Of a stretch of DNA of 64,000 nucleotides, positions 1 through 8,644 are shown piece after piece. Under the pieces are notes generated by a model, which had not been told where the DNA came from, did no database searches, and was given only the letters and a program-made list of their open reading frames with translations. This stretch comes from Carthagonibacter sp032251515. GTDB taxonomy: Bacteria > Gemmatimonadota > Gemmatimonadetes > Palauibacterales > Palauibacteraceae. Position 1 is the stretch's first letter; each line of letters starts with the position of its first letter. Location of the stretch: positions 1 through 64,000 of the forward strand of contig JAVVDU010000006.1 in assembly GCA_032251515.1 (NCBI GenBank), in the 5' to 3' direction. The position numbers and the translations under genes are program-made.

Positions 1-1
1 G

Positions 2-415
2 CCGTTCTCCGGGGACGGCGAGGACTGGGCGGCGGGTCTCGTCCTGCGCTGGAACCTCTTCGCGGGGTTCGGGCGGAGCGCCGCGGTCCGCCGCGCGGAC
101 GCGGCGCGCGCCATCGCCCGCACGCGCTACGAGGCGGCGCTGCGGGAGGCGAGAGCCGGGATTGCGGCGGCCCGGGAGGCGGTAACGGCGGCCCGGCAGG
201 CGTCCCGCGCGGCAGCGGTGGCGAACGAGGCGGCGGGTCTCGGACGCGACCTGATGCGGCGCCGGTTCGAGGAGGGCCTGGCCACGGCGATGGACCTGCT
301 GGCTGCGGAGGCACGGGCGGTCCTCGCGCGCAGCCGCGCGATCGACGCGGAGGCGGACCGGCTCGTGGCCGAGGCCCGTCTCCGCTACGTCACCACGATT
401 CACGTGAGCGAGTGA
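2..415 (+). CDS. TolC-like outer-membrane efflux protein, C-terminal part (5' truncated by window edge)
   Basis: The reading frame is open from base 2 and stops at 413-415. It encodes about 137 residues typical of the end of a TolC/OEP protein: a short strand with W-N-L-F-A-G-F-G, then long Ala/Arg/Glu-rich amphipathic helix and a short C-terminal strand. TolC-type trimers form the outer-membrane channel of RND pumps. The stop overlaps or abuts the next start (GTG at 412, ATG at 421), and the next two genes are an adaptor and an RND pump, which supports the call. Substrate cannot be inferred. Only the second helical repeat is present in the window. Confidence 0.82.
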   Translation, partial: PFSGDGEDWAAGLVLRWNLFAGFGRSAAVRRADAARAIARTRYEAALREARAGIAAAREAVTAARQASRAAAVANEAAGLGRDLMRRRFEEGLATAMDLLAAEARAVLARSRAIDAEADRLVAEARLRYVTTIHVSE

Positions 416-420
416 TACCC

Positions 421-1485
421 ATGAAGCGACTTCCGTTGGTCGTTCCGGCGGCTTTCTTCCTGGCGATCGCGGGCTGCGGGGGAGACGAGCAGCCCGGCCG
501 CCTGCCTCCGGCCGAGGGGGCGCAGGACGTGGCGGCGAGTCCGGTCGCGGCGCTGGACGCCTTCCTCCGGATCCCGGCCCGCGTGGTGGCGGACCGGACG
601 GCGCGCCTGGCCACGCGGACGAGCGGCAGGATCACGGCCGTGCTCGTCGATGTGGGCGCGGCCGTGCGGGCGGGGCAGCCCCTGGTCCGCCTCGATGATG
701 TCGGCGTCGAGTCGGGAGTGGCGGCGGCCGAGGCCGAGGTCACCGTGGCCCGTCGGTCGCGCGACAGGCTCGCGAACCTCTTCCGGGACGGTGCGGCGAC
801 CGAGCAGGAGCTCGACCAGGCGACGGCCCGGCTCGAGGTCGCGGAAGCGAGGCTGCGCGAGGCCCGTGCGCAGCGGGCGTACGTCACGCTGCGGGCGCCG
901 TTCGACGGCACGGTCACGTCCCGGAGCGCGGACCCCGGCGACCTGGCGGTCCCGGGCGTTCCGGTGCTCGACCTCGCGGCCGCCGGGCACGTGAAGGTCC
1001 AGGGCGAGGCACCGGCCCAGCTCGTGGCGAAGCTGGCGGTCGGCGACGCCGTGCGAGTACTCGGCGAGGGCGGCCGCAGCTGGCCGGCACGGGTGAGCCG
1101 GCGTGCCGACGTGCTCGACGGCCGCAGCGACCGGTTCCGGGTGGAGGTCGAGTTCGCGGCCGGAGCCCGCGACCTGCCGGTTCCGGGCAGCTTCGCCCGC
1201 CTCGAGGTCGGCGGGCCCGCGGGCGCGACCCTGTTCGTTCCGGGGGACGCAATCGTCCGGCAAGGGCAGCTGCGCGGCGTGTACACCATCGAGGACGGGA
1301 TCCTGCGGCTGCGGTGGATCCGGCCCGGTCGCGCGGACGGGGACGGGGTCGAGGTCCTCGCCGGCCTGTCGGCGGAAGCCCTGGTGGTTCGCTCGCCGGC
1401 CGGGGTTCTCCGCGACGGGCTTCCCGCCGGCAGCGTCGATCGCGTGCCGTGGCGCCCCGCGGCCGCCGGGAGCGTGTCTCCGTGA
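421..1485 (+). CDS. RND efflux periplasmic adaptor (HlyD/AcrA family) lipoprotein
   Basis: The 354-residue product starts MKRLPLVVPAAFF and has a lipobox (A-I-A-G-C, Cys at about residue 17), so it should be a lipidated periplasmic membrane-fusion protein. A biotinyl-lipoyl-like half motif lies near residues 75-90 (V-G-A-A-V-R-A-G-Q-P-L), followed by a coiled-coil hairpin and the second lipoyl half with L-R-A-P-F-D-G-T-V. Such proteins bridge the inner-membrane RND pump and the TolC channel. I prefer ATG 421 because it gives a clean lipoprotein signal; GTG at 412, which overlaps the upstream stop, is in the same frame. The stop overlaps the next start by 4 bases (GTGA). Confidence 0.9.
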   Translation: MKRLPLVVPAAFFLAIAGCGGDEQPGRLPPAEGAQDVAASPVAALDAFLRIPARVVADRTARLATRTSGRITAVLVDVGAAVRAGQPLVRLDDVGVESGVAAAEAEVTVARRSRDRLANLFRDGAATEQELDQATARLEVAEARLREARAQRAYVTLRAPFDGTVTSRSADPGDLAVPGVPVLDLAAAGHVKVQGEAPAQLVAKLAVGDAVRVLGEGGRSWPARVSRRADVLDGRSDRFRVEVEFAAGARDLPVPGSFARLEVGGPAGATLFVPGDAIVRQGQLRGVYTIEDGILRLRWIRPGRADGDGVEVLAGLSAEALVVRSPAGVLRDGLPAGSVDRVPWRPAAAGSVSP

Positions 1486-4400
1486 AGGGCGGCATCGCCG
1501 GACGGGTAGCCGAGGCGTTCCTCGCCTCGAAGCTGACCCCGCTCCTGCTCTTCGGCGCGCTGGCGATCGGCGCCTGGACCGCCGCCACCCTTCCCAGCGA
1601 GGAGGAGCCGCAGATCATCGTGCCCCTGGCCGACATCTTCCTGCCGCTGCCGGGCGCGGACCCCGAGGAGGTCGAGAACCGCGCCCTCATCCCGCTGGAG
1701 AACGTCCTGTCGGGGATCGAGGGGGTGGAGTACGTCTACTCGCACGCCGAGCCGGGATTCGGTTTGGTGACCGTGCGCTTCCTGGTGGGGAGCGACCTCG
1801 AGGAGAGCCTCGTCCGCCTGTTCTCGAACCTGCTCAAGCACGCCGATCGAATGCCGCCGGGGCTCGGGTTTCCTCTCGTCCGCACGGTGCGCATCGACGA
1901 CGTGCCGTTCTTCACGGCGACCCTGGCCGGCGACCGACCGCCCTCCGAGTTGCGACGGATCGCGGAGGAGGTCGCGACCGTTCTCGAGCGGGTGCCGGAC
2001 GTGCGGGACGTGACGGTGACGGGTGGGTCTCCCCGGGAGGTCCGCGTGGAGCTGCGGCCCGAGCGCGCGGCGGAGCTCGGCATCGATCCGGGTCTCGTGG
2101 TCGAGCGGCTGCGTGCTGCGAACCAGGAGCTGGACGCGGGCCGGTACGCGCGCGGCGACGAGGTCGTTCGGGTCGTGGCGGGGCCGTTCCTCGAGACGGC
2201 GGACGACGTGGCTGCCGTCGTGCTCGACGTCCGGGACGGCCGGCTGGTGCAGGTGGGGGACGTGGCCGACGTCACGGACGGACCGGCCGAGGTGACGAGC
2301 TACACGTTCCACGGCCGGCCCGGCGAGACGCTGCGTCCGCAGGTCACCCTCGCCCTGGCGAAGCGCCCGGGGGCGGACGCGACGGAGGTGGGAAGGGCGC
2401 TGGAGGCCGAGCTGGAGCGTCTCCGCGGACGGGTGATCCCGACCGACGTCGAATCGGTCGTCACGCGGAACTACGGCGAGACGGCCCGGGAGAAGGTGAC
2501 GACGCTCAAGGAGCACCTGGCCGGAGCGGTGATCGCGGTGGGGATCGTGGTAGCCCTGTTCATGGGCTGGCGGAGCGCGCTGGTGGTGATGGTCGCCGTT
2601 CCGGTCACCTTCGCGCTCACGCTGTTCGTCTACCAGCTGTTCGGCTACACCCTGAACCGGGTCACCCTGTTCGCGCTCATCTTCGTCACCGGGATCGTGA
2701 TCGACGACTCGATCATCGTGGCCGAGAACATGGAACGGCACTTCCGGATGCGGGACCGCCCGCTCCGCGAGGCGGCCCGGGCCGCGGTGGACGAGGTCGG
2801 CAACCCCACGATCCTCGCCACCCTGACGGTGATCGCCGCCGTCCTGCCGATGCTCTTCGTGTCCGGACTCATGGGGCCGTACATGAGCCCGATGCCGATC
2901 GGGGCGAGCCTCGCGATGACCTTCTCGCTGCTCGTCGCCCTGATCGGGACGCCGTGGCTCGCCTTCCGCCTGCTGGGCGGCGCACACGACGGGCGGGCAG
3001 AGGGCCGGTACGTGCTGGAGGAGACGCGGATCTACCGGACGTACCGCCGGGTGATGCAGCCCCTGCTGGAGCAACCGCGCCGCCTCGGCATCGCCCTCGC
3101 GGCCGTCGTGGTGCTGCTTCTCGCCTCCACGCTGCTGTTCCTGAACCGGGCGGTGGCCGTGAAGATGCTCCCGTTCGACGACAAGTCCGAGATGCAGGTG
3201 ATCCTGGACCTGCCGGAGGGGACGTCGCTGGAGCGTACGGCGGCGGTGGCGCTCGACGTGGCCGGGGCGCTGGAAGCCGTGCCGGAGGTGCACGACGTGC
3301 AGGTGTACGCGGGCGTGGCGGCGCCGTTCAACTTCAACGGCATGATCCGGCACTACTACCTGCGCCAGGGCCCGAACGTCGCCGACATCCAGGTGAACAT
3401 CCCCAAGGAGCTGCGCGGCCGGAAGGGCCTCATCCGCAAGGACCAGAGCCACGACGTGGCGCGGCGGATCCGGCCGGTCGTCGACTCCGTCGTCGCGGCC
3501 GCCGGGATCGGGGCCCGCGCCAAGATCGTGGAGGTACCGCCCGGTCCGCCGGTGCTCAGCACCCTGGTGGCGGAGGTGTACGGGCAGGACGACGCGGAGC
3601 GGGAGGCCGTGGCCGCCGAGGTGCGGAGCCGGTTCGAAGAACAGCCGGGGGTGGTGGACGTGGACTGGTCCCTGGCGGCTCCCCAGTCGGAAGTCCGGTA
3701 CCTGGTGGACGCGGAGAAGGCGTCGCTGGCCGGCGTCCGGAGGGAGCAGGTCGTGCATGCCCTGGCGGTCGGTCTCGGGGGCCGCATCGCGACGCACCTG
3801 TCGGCGCCGGAGTCGCGGCGGCCCGTGCCGGTGCGGGTGCGCCTGCCGGAGGCGGAGCGGTCGGGCCCGGAGCGGCTCGGAGGTCTCCACGTCGCCTCGG
3901 CGACCGGCGCGATGGTGCCGGCCGGGCGGCTGGCCCGGGTGGTCGGGGGCACCGTGCCGCAGGTCATCGACCGCAAGAACGGCCAGCGGGTCGTGTACGT
4001 GCTCGCCGAAGTGGCCGGCGAGGAGGAGAGCCCCGTCTACGCGATCCTCGACCTGCAGGACAAGGTCGGCGCCATCCCCCTCGCGGACGGCGGATCTCTC
4101 GGGCAGCTGTACGCCCGCCAGCCGGAGGTCACGGAGCGGCCGGTCCTCAAGTGGGACGGGGAGTGGCAGGTCACCTACGAGGTGTTCCGGGACCTCGGCA
4201 TCGCGTTCGCGGGGGCGCTGCTGCTGATCTACGCCCTGCTCGTGGCCTGGTTCGGCAGTTTCGTCACGCCGCTCGTGATGATGACGGCGATCCCGCTGAC
4301 CCTGGTGGGAATCGCGCCGGGCCACTGGCTGACCGGGGCCTTCTTCACGGCGACTTCGATGATCGGGATGATCGCCCTGGCGGGCATCATGGTCCGCAAC

Positions 4401-4709
4401 GGGATCCTGCTCATCGATTACCTGGAGGCGCGTACCCGGGCCGGCGTGGCGCTCGAGAGGGCCGTGATCGAGGCGGGGGCCGTGCGCACGAGGCCGATCG
4501 CGCTCACCGCCGGAACCGTCGTGATCGGGGCGTTCGTGATCCTGCTGGACCCGATCTTCGAGGGACTCGCCGTGTCGCTCATCTTCGGCGCGATCGCGTC
4601 GACGGTGCTCACCCTCGTCGTCGTACCCGGGATCTACTTCCTGGTGCGGCGGGAGCGTGGCGGGATGGACGATGAGGCGCCGCCGGCCGTGCCGGAGCCG
4701 GCGTCCTGA
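1482..4709 (+). CDS. RND-superfamily efflux transporter permease (AcrB/HAE-like)
   Basis: The 1075-residue product matches the usual RND length. TM1 lies near residues 14-35, followed by the periplasmic porter domain (E-E-E-P-Q-I then a P-G-A-D-P-E-E-V-E-N motif). TM4 carries the proton-relay pair in T-G-I-V-I-D-D-S-I-I-V-A-E-N-M-E-R-H. The second half repeats this pattern, with TM segments to the end. It couples proton influx to export through the adaptor and TolC-like channel encoded just upstream. GTG 1482 was chosen because it overlaps the adaptor stop and gives the expected short cytoplasmic N-terminus; upstream codons in this frame are antisense-like and Arg-rich. Substrate is unknown. 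Confidence 0.93.
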   Translation: MKGGIAGRVAEAFLASKLTPLLLFGALAIGAWTAATLPSEEEPQIIVPLADIFLPLPGADPEEVENRALIPLENVLSGIEGVEYVYSHAEPGFGLVTVRFLVGSDLEESLVRLFSNLLKHADRMPPGLGFPLVRTVRIDDVPFFTATLAGDRPPSELRRIAEEVATVLERVPDVRDVTVTGGSPREVRVELRPERAAELGIDPGLVVERLRAANQELDAGRYARGDEVVRVVAGPFLETADDVAAVVLDVRDGRLVQVGDVADVTDGPAEVTSYTFHGRPGETLRPQVTLALAKRPGADATEVGRALEAELERLRGRVIPTDVESVVTRNYGETAREKVTTLKEHLAGAVIAVGIVVALFMGWRSALVVMVAVPVTFALTLFVYQLFGYTLNRVTLFALIFVTGIVIDDSIIVAENMERHFRMRDRPLREAARAAVDEVGNPTILATLTVIAAVLPMLFVSGLMGPYMSPMPIGASLAMTFSLLVALIGTPWLAFRLLGGAHDGRAEGRYVLEETRIYRTYRRVMQPLLEQPRRLGIALAAVVVLLLASTLLFLNRAVAVKMLPFDDKSEMQVILDLPEGTSLERTAAVALDVAGALEAVPEVHDVQVYAGVAAPFNFNGMIRHYYLRQGPNVADIQVNIPKELRGRKGLIRKDQSHDVARRIRPVVDSVVAAAGIGARAKIVEVPPGPPVLSTLVAEVYGQDDAEREAVAAEVRSRFEEQPGVVDVDWSLAAPQSEVRYLVDAEKASLAGVRREQVVHALAVGLGGRIATHLSAPESRRPVPVRVRLPEAERSGPERLGGLHVASATGAMVPAGRLARVVGGTVPQVIDRKNGQRVVYVLAEVAGEEESPVYAILDLQDKVGAIPLADGGSLGQLYARQPEVTERPVLKWDGEWQVTYEVFRDLGIAFAGALLLIYALLVAWFGSFVTPLVMMTAIPLTLVGIAPGHWLTGAFFTATSMIGMIALAGIMVRNGILLIDYLEARTRAGVALERAVIEAGAVRTRPIALTAGTVVIGAFVILLDPIFEGLAVSLIFGAIASTVLTLVVVPGIYFLVRRERGGMDDEAPPAVPEPAS

Positions 4710-4780
4710 GCATCGGCGCGGGCCGGATGGCCCGTGCCGCGAAGGGAAGAACAGGTTGCCCCGGGGGCAGGGAGGGAGAC

Positions 4781-4984
4781 ATGTCGATGGAGCGCAAGAT
4801 CCGGATCATCGCGGGAACGTTCGTGCTCGTGAGCCTCGCGCTGGGCTGGTACGTCAGCCCGTGGTGGTTGCTGTTCACGGCGTTCGTGGGTGCGAACCTC
4901 CTCCAGTCGGGCATCACCGGCTGGTGCCTGATGGAGGACCTGCTGCGCAAGTCGGGCATTCACCGGGACCCGGCGGGGGCCTGA
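4781..4984 (+). CDS. DUF2892 / YgaP-type small transmembrane protein
   Basis: A 67-residue protein with two predicted hydrophobic segments (about residues 8-25 and 28-46) and the family-like ending G-I-T-G-W-C-L-M-E-D-L-L-R-K-S-G. This resembles the YgaP transmembrane domain family (DUF2892), often found alone or fused to rhodanese domains. ATG 4781 is preceded by a GGGAGGGAG Shine-Dalgarno stretch, so I prefer it to an in-frame ATG at 4727. It follows the RND pump by 71 bases and may be in the same transcript. Biochemical role is unknown. Confidence 0.8.
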   Translation: MSMERKIRIIAGTFVLVSLALGWYVSPWWLLFTAFVGANLLQSGITGWCLMEDLLRKSGIHRDPAGA

Positions 4985-5019
4985 CCCGGGCCCGCGCTTT
5001 CGCGGCGAGGCGATCCGCG

Positions 5020-5030
5020 GTAGCTTGCCC
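5020..5030 (+). promoter_or_regulatory. Putative promoter -10-like element (TAGCTTGC) upstream of secD
   Basis: TAGCTTGC at 5021-5028 lies about 75 bases before the secD ATG. It is one of several matching octamers found ahead of operon starts in this window. A weak -35-like TTTCGC lies at 4998-5003 with a 17-base spacer. Inference only. Confidence 0.4.
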
Positions 5031-5101
5031 CGCTTGTCGCCGGGACGCCCCGCCGGGGCGCCTCCCGCATCCGTCACAACGGTCTCGAGCCCGATCCAGC
5101 G

Positions 5102-6915
5102 ATGCAGAAGATCCGCAATCGACTGATCATCATCGCCGGCCTGTTCGCGATGTGCGCCTGGGCGCTCCTTCCCAAGGAAGGCCCGGACGGCGAAGAGGTG
5201 CCGGCCATCAATCTCGGTCTCGATCTCCGGGGCGGGATGCACCTCGCCGTCGAGGTCGCCGATCCGGACGGCACGCTCACGCCGGAGGCGCGTGCCGATG
5301 CCGTGGACCGGACGCTGACCACGATCCGCAACCGGATCGACGAGTTCGGCGTCCGGGAGCCGACGATCCAGAAGGTCGGCGACGACCGGATCATCGTCGA
5401 GCTGGCCGGCATCGACGACCCCGAGCGGGCCATGGCGATCGTCGAGCGCACCGCCTTCCTGGAGTTCCAGGTCGTCCGCGAGGACGANNNNNNNNNNNNN
5501 NNNNNNNNNNNNNNNNNNNNNNNNNNNNNNNNNNNNNNNNNNNNNNNNNNNNNNNNNNNNNNNNNNNNNNNNNNNNNNNNNNNNNNNTGGCGATCGTCGA
5601 GCGCACCGCCTTCCTGGAGTTCCAGGTCGTCCGCGAGGACGACGCGCTGCGGGAGGCGCTGCCGCGCCTGGACCGTGCGATCGTGAACGCGGTCGGCGTG
5701 GAGGACCTGCCGGCGGTCCAGCCGGAGGAGGCGCCCGCGCTCACGCAGCTCCTCGGGGGCGAGGAGGCCGACGAAGCGGCGGCGCAGGAAGCGGGAGCCG
5801 AGGCCGGCGTCGCGCCGGACACGGCGGCGGGAGAGCCGGCCGGACAGGCGGAGCCGGCCCGGCGGCCGCTGTCGGCCCTGCTCCTCGAGTCGGGCCAGCC
5901 GGGCGTGTTCCTGGTGGCGGAGGAGGACGTCCCGACCGTCGATCGTTACATCTCGCTGCCCACGGTCGTGGAAGCGCTGCCGCGCAACACGGAGCTCGCC
6001 TGGGGCGCCGATCCGACATCCGCCTCCGGCGGGTCCTACCGCCAGCTGTACGTGCTGGAACAGGAGCCGCTCATCACCGGCGAGTACCTCGCCGACGCGG
6101 GTCCGGCCACGCGGGATCCCCAGTACAACCAGCCGATCGTGCCGTTCGAGATGACCCGGCAGGGCGCCCGGATCTTCGAGCGGGGCACGAGCCGCAACGT
6201 GGGGCGCCTGATGGCGATCGTGCTGGACGGCCGGGTGCAGAGCGCCCCCGTGATCCGGCAGACCCTGAGCCGCCGCGCGCAGATCGAGCTCGGCGCGGGG
6301 GCGGAGTTCGGGGAGGCGCAGGATCTGGCCCTCGTGCTGCGCGCCGGTGCCCTGCCGCAGCCGATCCGGATCGTCGACCGGCGCACCGTCGGGCCATCCC
6401 TCGGAGCCGACTCGATCCGGCAGGGAAAGAACGCCTTCCTGATCGGCATCGCGGCCGTGGTGCTCGTGATGATCCTCTACTACCGACTGGCGGGCGTGAT
6501 GGCGGTCGCCGCACTGGCGGGTTACGTCCTCCTCGTGCTGGGCGGTCTCGCCGGCCTCGGGGCGACGCTCACCCTGCCGGGCATCGCGGGCCTCATCCTG
6601 TCGGTGGGCATGGCGGTGGACGCGAACGTCCTGATCTTCGAGCGCATCCGCGAGGAGGCGGCGGCGGGTCGCACGGTGCGGACGGCCGTGGACCAGGGGT
6701 TCCAGCAGGCGCTGTCCGCCATCGTGGACGCGAACCTCACCACGCTGATCACCGCCGCCATCCTGTACCAGTTCGGGACGGGACCCGTGCGGGGCTTCGC
6801 GGTGACCCTCGGCATCGGGATCATCGCCTCGTTCTTCACCGCGCTCTACGTGACCCGGACGCTGTTCCTCATCTACCTGGAGCGGCGGTCGCCCGACGCT
6901 CCCCTCAGCATCTGA
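5102..6915 (+). CDS. secD: Protein translocase subunit SecD (interrupted by an assembly gap)
   Basis: SecD works with SecF to use the proton gradient for late steps of Sec-dependent export. The start ATG is followed by a TM segment and the family signature G-L-D-L-R-G-G-M-H-L. The P1 domain follows (T-I-R-N-R-I-D-E-F-G-V-R-E-P), and the C-terminal half has five TM segments including G-M-A-V-D-A-N-V-L-I-F-E-R-I-R-E-E. The frame changes across the 100-N gap at 5488-5587. The 55 bases before and after the gap are identical; removing 155 bases (gap plus one copy) restores one continuous frame of about 552 residues, normal for SecD. So the gene is almost certainly intact in the organism. It is followed 19 bases later by secF. 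Confidence 0.95.
5433..5642. other. Assembly gap 1 (100 N) flanked by identical 55-bp copies
   Basis: Bases 5433-5487 and 5588-5642 are identical and bracket exactly 100 N (5488-5587). The gap is a scaffolding placeholder between contigs that overlap by 55 bases, not missing sequence. Collapsing it restores the secD frame. Confidence 0.95.
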
Positions 6916-6934
6916 CCGGACGGACTCGCGAGCG

Positions 6935-7870
6935 ATGAGAATCTTCAGGAACGCGCACTTCGACTTCCTCTCGTGGCGGCGGAAGGCCTACCTGGTCACG
7001 GCGGCTGCACTGATCGTGGGCCTGTTCTTCCTGTTCGTGCATCGCGGGCTCCGGTACGGAGTGGAATTCACGGGCGGCACGCTCTTCCAGGTGACGTTCT
7101 CCTCGGAGACGCAGGTGGGAGACGTGCGCGACGCCGTCCGCGCCGCCGGCATCGAGGGCGCGGAGATCGTGCGGTTCGGCGAGTCGACGGAGTTCCTCAT
7201 CCGGATCGGCAGCTTCGGGGAGAGCGGAGAGGCGAGGGTCTCCGAGGCGGTGTCCGGCGCCCTGGACGTCGCGTACGGAGAGGGAACGTGGGAGTTCGCC
7301 CGCTCCGAAGGGGTGAGCCCGAAGGTGGGGTCCGAGCTGAAGCAGAAGGCGCTCATCGCGATCCTGCTGTCGTTCGCCCTGACGCTCGTCTACCTGGCGT
7401 TCCGGTTCGAGTGGCGCTTCGGCGTCGCCGCCGTGACGGCGACGGCGCACGACCTGCTGCTCACCCTGGGTTTCCTGTCGGTCGCCGATCTCGAGATCTC
7501 CCTGGCGACGGTGGCGGCGATCCTCACGATCGTGGGATACTCGCTGAACGACACGATCGTCGTGTTCGACCGGATCCGCGAAAACCTCGCGAAGCGCCGG
7601 AAGGACGAGTTCTACGACGTCGTGAACGCGAGCATCAACGAGACGCTGCCGCGCACGGTGCTCACGAGCGTGACGACGCTCGTGACGCTCCTCTCGCTCT
7701 TCCTGTTGGGCGGGGCCGTGATCCGTCCGTTCGCCCTCATCCTCATCGTGGGAGTGGTGTTCGGCACGTACTCCTCGATCTTCGTCGCGTCGCCGGTCCT
7801 CCTGGAGATCGACCGCTGGGCGCACAAGCGGGAGCGGCGCTCCACGACGGCGGCCGCGCGGGCCGGTTGA
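6935..7870 (+). CDS. secF: Protein translocase subunit SecF
   Basis: The 311-residue product has the SecF N-terminal TM followed by G-V-E-F-T-G-G-T-L, a short periplasmic P1-like domain, and five further TM helices. The second conserved motif is S-L-N-D-T-I-V-V-F-D-R-I-R-E-N. It pairs with SecD in the SecDF-YajC complex at the inner membrane. It sits 19 bases after secD and overlaps tatD by 4 bases (TTGA). Confidence 0.96.
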   Translation: MRIFRNAHFDFLSWRRKAYLVTAAALIVGLFFLFVHRGLRYGVEFTGGTLFQVTFSSETQVGDVRDAVRAAGIEGAEIVRFGESTEFLIRIGSFGESGEARVSEAVSGALDVAYGEGTWEFARSEGVSPKVGSELKQKALIAILLSFALTLVYLAFRFEWRFGVAAVTATAHDLLLTLGFLSVADLEISLATVAAILTIVGYSLNDTIVVFDRIRENLAKRRKDEFYDVVNASINETLPRTVLTSVTTLVTLLSLFLLGGAVIRPFALILIVGVVFGTYSSIFVASPVLLEIDRWAHKRERRSTTAAARAG

Positions 7871-8628
7871 AGCTCTTCGATTCCCACTGCCACCTCACGG
7901 CGGCGGCGTTCGCGGGGGAGCGCGCGGAGGCCCTGCACCGGGCGGCGGAGGCGGGAGTCGGCGAGCTGGTGACGATCGCCTCCGACCCGGCCGACGCGGC
8001 GGAGGCGGTGCGGCTCGCGCGGGCGCACCCGGGCGTCCACGCCTCCGCGGGTCTCCATCCGCATGCCGCCGAAGCACTCGGGGACGCGGCGCTGGCGGAC
8101 CTCAGGCGGCTGCTCGCCGAGCCCGAGGTCGTCGCGGTGGGAGAGACGGGGCTCGACTTCCACTACGACCACGCGCCGCGCGGGGTGCAATGCGAGAGCT
8201 TCGAGGCCCACCTCGAGCTGGCACGCGAGACGGACCTGCCGGTGGTCGTCCACTCCCGGGAGGCGGAGGAGGAGACGGCGGCGCGAATCCGCGCCGCGCC
8301 GGGCGTGCGGGGCGTGCTGCACTGCTTCACGGGGTCGGCCCGCCTCCTCGAGGCCGGACTGGAGGCGGGGTGGTACGTCTCGTTCTCCGGCATCGTCACC
8401 TTCCGCGGCTTCGACGGCGCGGATCTCGTGCGGCGGGTGCCCGACGACCGGCTGCTCATCGAGACCGACAGTCCCTACCTCGCTCCCGTTCCGCGACGCG
8501 GCCGCCGGAACGAGCCCGCCCTGCTCGTGCACACCTGCGCGGCCGTCGCGGCGCTGCGCGGCGCTTCCACCGAGGACCTCGCGGAGCTCACGCGCCGCAA
8601 CGCCCGCGCGTTCTACGGGCTGTCGTGA
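7867..8628 (+). CDS. tatD: TatD-family metal-dependent hydrolase (deoxyribonuclease)
   Basis: The 253-residue TIM-barrel protein shows the family metal-binding motifs: D-S-H-C-H-L near the N-terminus, G-E-T-G-L-D-F-H, V-V-H-S-R-E, H-C-F-T-G and E-T-D-S-P-Y-L. TatD-type enzymes are 3'-5' exonucleases/DNases implicated in DNA turnover and repair. The start is inferred as TTG 7867, because it overlaps the secF stop (TTGA) and gives the conserved N-terminus K-L-F-D-S-H-C-H directly; no ATG is suitably placed. The next gene is mutL, 16 bases downstream. Confidence 0.92.
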   Translation: MKLFDSHCHLTAAAFAGERAEALHRAAEAGVGELVTIASDPADAAEAVRLARAHPGVHASAGLHPHAAEALGDAALADLRRLLAEPEVVAVGETGLDFHYDHAPRGVQCESFEAHLELARETDLPVVVHSREAEEETAARIRAAPGVRGVLHCFTGSARLLEAGLEAGWYVSFSGIVTFRGFDGADLVRRVPDDRLLIETDSPYLAPVPRRGRRNEPALLVHTCAAVAALRGASTEDLAELTRRNARAFYGLS

Positions 8629-8644
8629 ACGGAACGGCCCTGCG

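Noticed and set aside
390..4325. Very long minus-strand open frame opposite the RND adaptor and pump genes.
   Set aside because: It is His/Arg/Pro-rich, has no domain, and is a GC-driven shadow of the plus-strand genes, which carry clear motifs.
5588..6915. Apparent separate second SecD gene.
   Set aside because: It is the downstream half of one secD, split by an assembly gap.
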